Source: Nocardia cyriacigeorgica GUH-2
GTDB taxonomy: Bacteria; Actinomycetota; Actinomycetes; Mycobacteriales; Mycobacteriaceae
Direction of reading: 5' to 3'
Length of the DNA: 64,000 nucleotides
NCBI RefSeq assembly: GCF_000284035.1
Contig: NC_016887.1
Coordinates: forward strand, 5,146,001 to 5,210,000
Shown here: one piece after another, positions 58,901-61,900 of the stretch
How the letters are laid out: every line of letters begins with the position of its first letter
Numbering within the stretch: position 1 is the stretch's first letter
Position numbers and translations under genes: made by a program
Notes under the pieces: model-generated
Databases searched by the model: none
The model's input: only the letters and a program-made list of their open reading frames with translations
What the model was told of the DNA's origin: nothing

Positions 58901-61900
58901 CGATTCATCCATCATTCGAATCTCCGACGAGTCCGAAGGCGCCCTGTGGCGCAAGCACAAACCCGCAGGCCTGCCGACCGTCATCGAGCTGATCGAGGCC
59001 GCGGGCTCTTCCAGCGGCGCGGGCGGGTTCAGCGCTGAAGAGATGTTCCTCGGCGGTGTCGAGGATTTCTGGGTCGACATCGTCGATATCGTTGCGGCAC
59101 CGAACCGGCTATCGATCACCTTCTCGGTGAACATGGTGCTCGGCGAATCCGAGAACGTCACACTGGTTCTCACTCACGGCGACGATGCCGACACCGCCGC
59201 CTACACCCGCGATATCCGGCCGGGCGATAAACCACGGCCCGTCGACCTCGCCGTAGAAAAGTTCCACGTCATCGCGGTCGCGCCCTGGCTGGCTTCGTCG
59301 CAGGCGCATTATTCGGACGGGGCAGACGACCGGCTCGCGACAACCGATGCCCTGCCTCCAGCGTCCACCCAGAGCCCGCAAACCGCAGCCGAATCAATCG
59401 ATGACGCGTCGGCGAACGAGGCCACGCCGGCCCCACAACCGCTCACTGCCGAGTCGAACCCGGTGTTCGCCTCCGTCGTGGATCCCCACGCCGACCCCGC
59501 TTTCGACAGCATGAAGGCCGAGCACTTCCCACCGGTGTTCGAATACGCGATACAGGAGCAGTGGAACGCACTCGAAACGATTATCGCGAACCACGAACTG
59601 TGGACAGCCGGGAATACCTTGCACTCGTTCGCTGAATCGGGGCGTGCGCTCGGTGCGGTGAAACAGCTGTTCAGTGAGAAGGCGGCGGTGGATCGGGATG
59701 CCGCAACCGCGCAAGTCGAGCCGATAATCGCGGAAATGCAGCAGGCACACCAGAATCGTGTGCTGACCGATCCTGCGTTGGCCGCGATCTTCAAGCATCT
59801 GTACGAGCACCGCGGCGAACTCGGGCTGACCGAACGCGAACGCGGGTATGTCGAGTGGAAGTATCAGGACTTCGTGCGCGCCGGCGCATACCTGGCCTCC
59901 GAACAGGGTCGGCGCGAGCTGGCCGAGATCAATGCGGCGCTCCCGGAGCTGCGCACCGAATACAAGGCCAACCAGCAGAAGGCGATCGACGCGTTCCAAT
60001 TCCGCGTCGATACCGTCGAGCTGCTCGACGGACTGAACGACGACCAGATCGCGGCTGCCCGCGAGCGAGCCGGCGAATCCCCGGGTTACGTGCTGCCCAA
60101 GCCCTCCGCGCCCAGTGGATTCTGGTATCCCTACCTCTCCCATCTGAAAGATCCCGAGCTGAGCCGCCGGCTGTATGACTCCGTGGCGAATCTCGCCGTC
60201 GGCGGCGCGTTCGACAATTCGGCGAATGTGCTGGCGCAAGCGGAAAAGGCGGCGCGGCGCGCGCAACTGACCGGGTACGCCAACCACGCCGACTACGTCA
60301 CCGCCGGCGGCATCTTCGATTCGGTCGAGGAGATCGAGGCCATTCTGGGCCAGATCGCCTCCGCGGCAGCCGATGCGGCCAGGATCGAGCTGCCACGGCT
60401 TGCCCAAGCCATCGGTGCCGACGAAATCCATCCGTGGACCAGATTCCGGGCCATCGAAGCCGCGCTCGGCACGATGGTCGGCATCGATGAGCAGCGGATG
60501 CGGGAATTCTTTGTGCTCGATCGGGTGCTCAGCGATGGAGTGTTCCACCTGGCGAATCTGCTTTTCGGGCTGACGTTCACCGAGCTGTCCGGCGACAGCA
60601 AGCCATCCGTATGGGACGACGACGTTCGCGTATTCGCTGTCACCGATGCCGACGGACGACGCGTCTCGACGGTGTATTTCGACCCCTACGCCCGGGACGG
60701 GAAGAACAGCGGCGAATGGTCCGATCCGATCCGGCTGAATTTCACCGGGCAGAATCCCGTGATCGGTGTACACCTCAACATCACGAAGCCGCCACCCGGC
60801 ACCCCGACGCTGCTGACGCCACACGAAGTCAGCGCACTGTTCCACGAGTTCGGTCACGAACTACACTTCAGCTTGGGCGAAGGCACGTTCGAGGCGGCCA
60901 ATAGGCACCTCGTATTCGGGTGGCTCGAGTTCGTGGCCAAGATGTTCCAGCGGTTCTGGCAGCACCCGGACGTACTGTCGCGATTCGCGGTGCATCACGA
61001 GACCGGCCGTCCGATGCCGGCGGAGGAGCTGGCCCGGTTCGAGGAGTGGCGGACCGCCTACCGTGGCACAGCCACCATTTTCCGGCTGTCCGGTGCCTAC
61101 ATCGACCTGGCCTGGAGTTCGCTGACGCCGGATCAGATTCCGCAGGGTTCCGATGTCGTCGCACTCGTCAAGGAGTTCGACATCGCGGCCCTCATCAGGG
61201 CAGGTATCTATTTCCCCGAGATCGGCAACCTGTACCCGTCGCAGTGGTTTCGCCACCTGTACGGCGAAATGGGCGGATTCGGCGTCTACCTCGGCCAGTA
61301 CTCGTCGTATCTGCTCAGCGATGTCTTCGCCCCGATCGCCTTCTACCTCCATATCGCCCCGGTCCTCGCCGAGCACGGGCTCGGTCCGGAAGTCGGAAAT
61401 GTGTTCCGGAAGCTGGTGTTCGGACCGGAGGAGAACAATCTCGCCCAAGCCAAGCGCAGTCTCGTCGGCACCAACTCCGCCGTCGACATGTTCCTCGCCG
61501 ACCAGCGTCTCCTGTGGACCCGTGCCCTCGCCAAGCTCGGCCAGGGCGCGACCCCTGAATGGCTGACCACCCCCACAGCCCGCCCACCCGACACCGACCT
61601 GGCCTCCTGGTGGAACACCCGGCTCAGCGCCGACGAACAGGCAGCGATGATCCAGTCGTTCCCGGACGACGTGCTCGCCATGGACATCGACCACTCCCGG
61701 GCCACGGTCGAGGCCGCTACGGCACGGCAGCAAACACTGCGTGAATACGCACATCAAGCACAGCGCACGTCCTCGACGTCCGGCTCCCGAGCAGGTGACC
61801 ACCCGCCGTCATCTCGCGCGGACTCCACCGAGCTCGCCCACACCGAGCGCGACCTCGACGCCGAGGACATCGATATCCTCGCGCTCCTGGCCGACGGATA

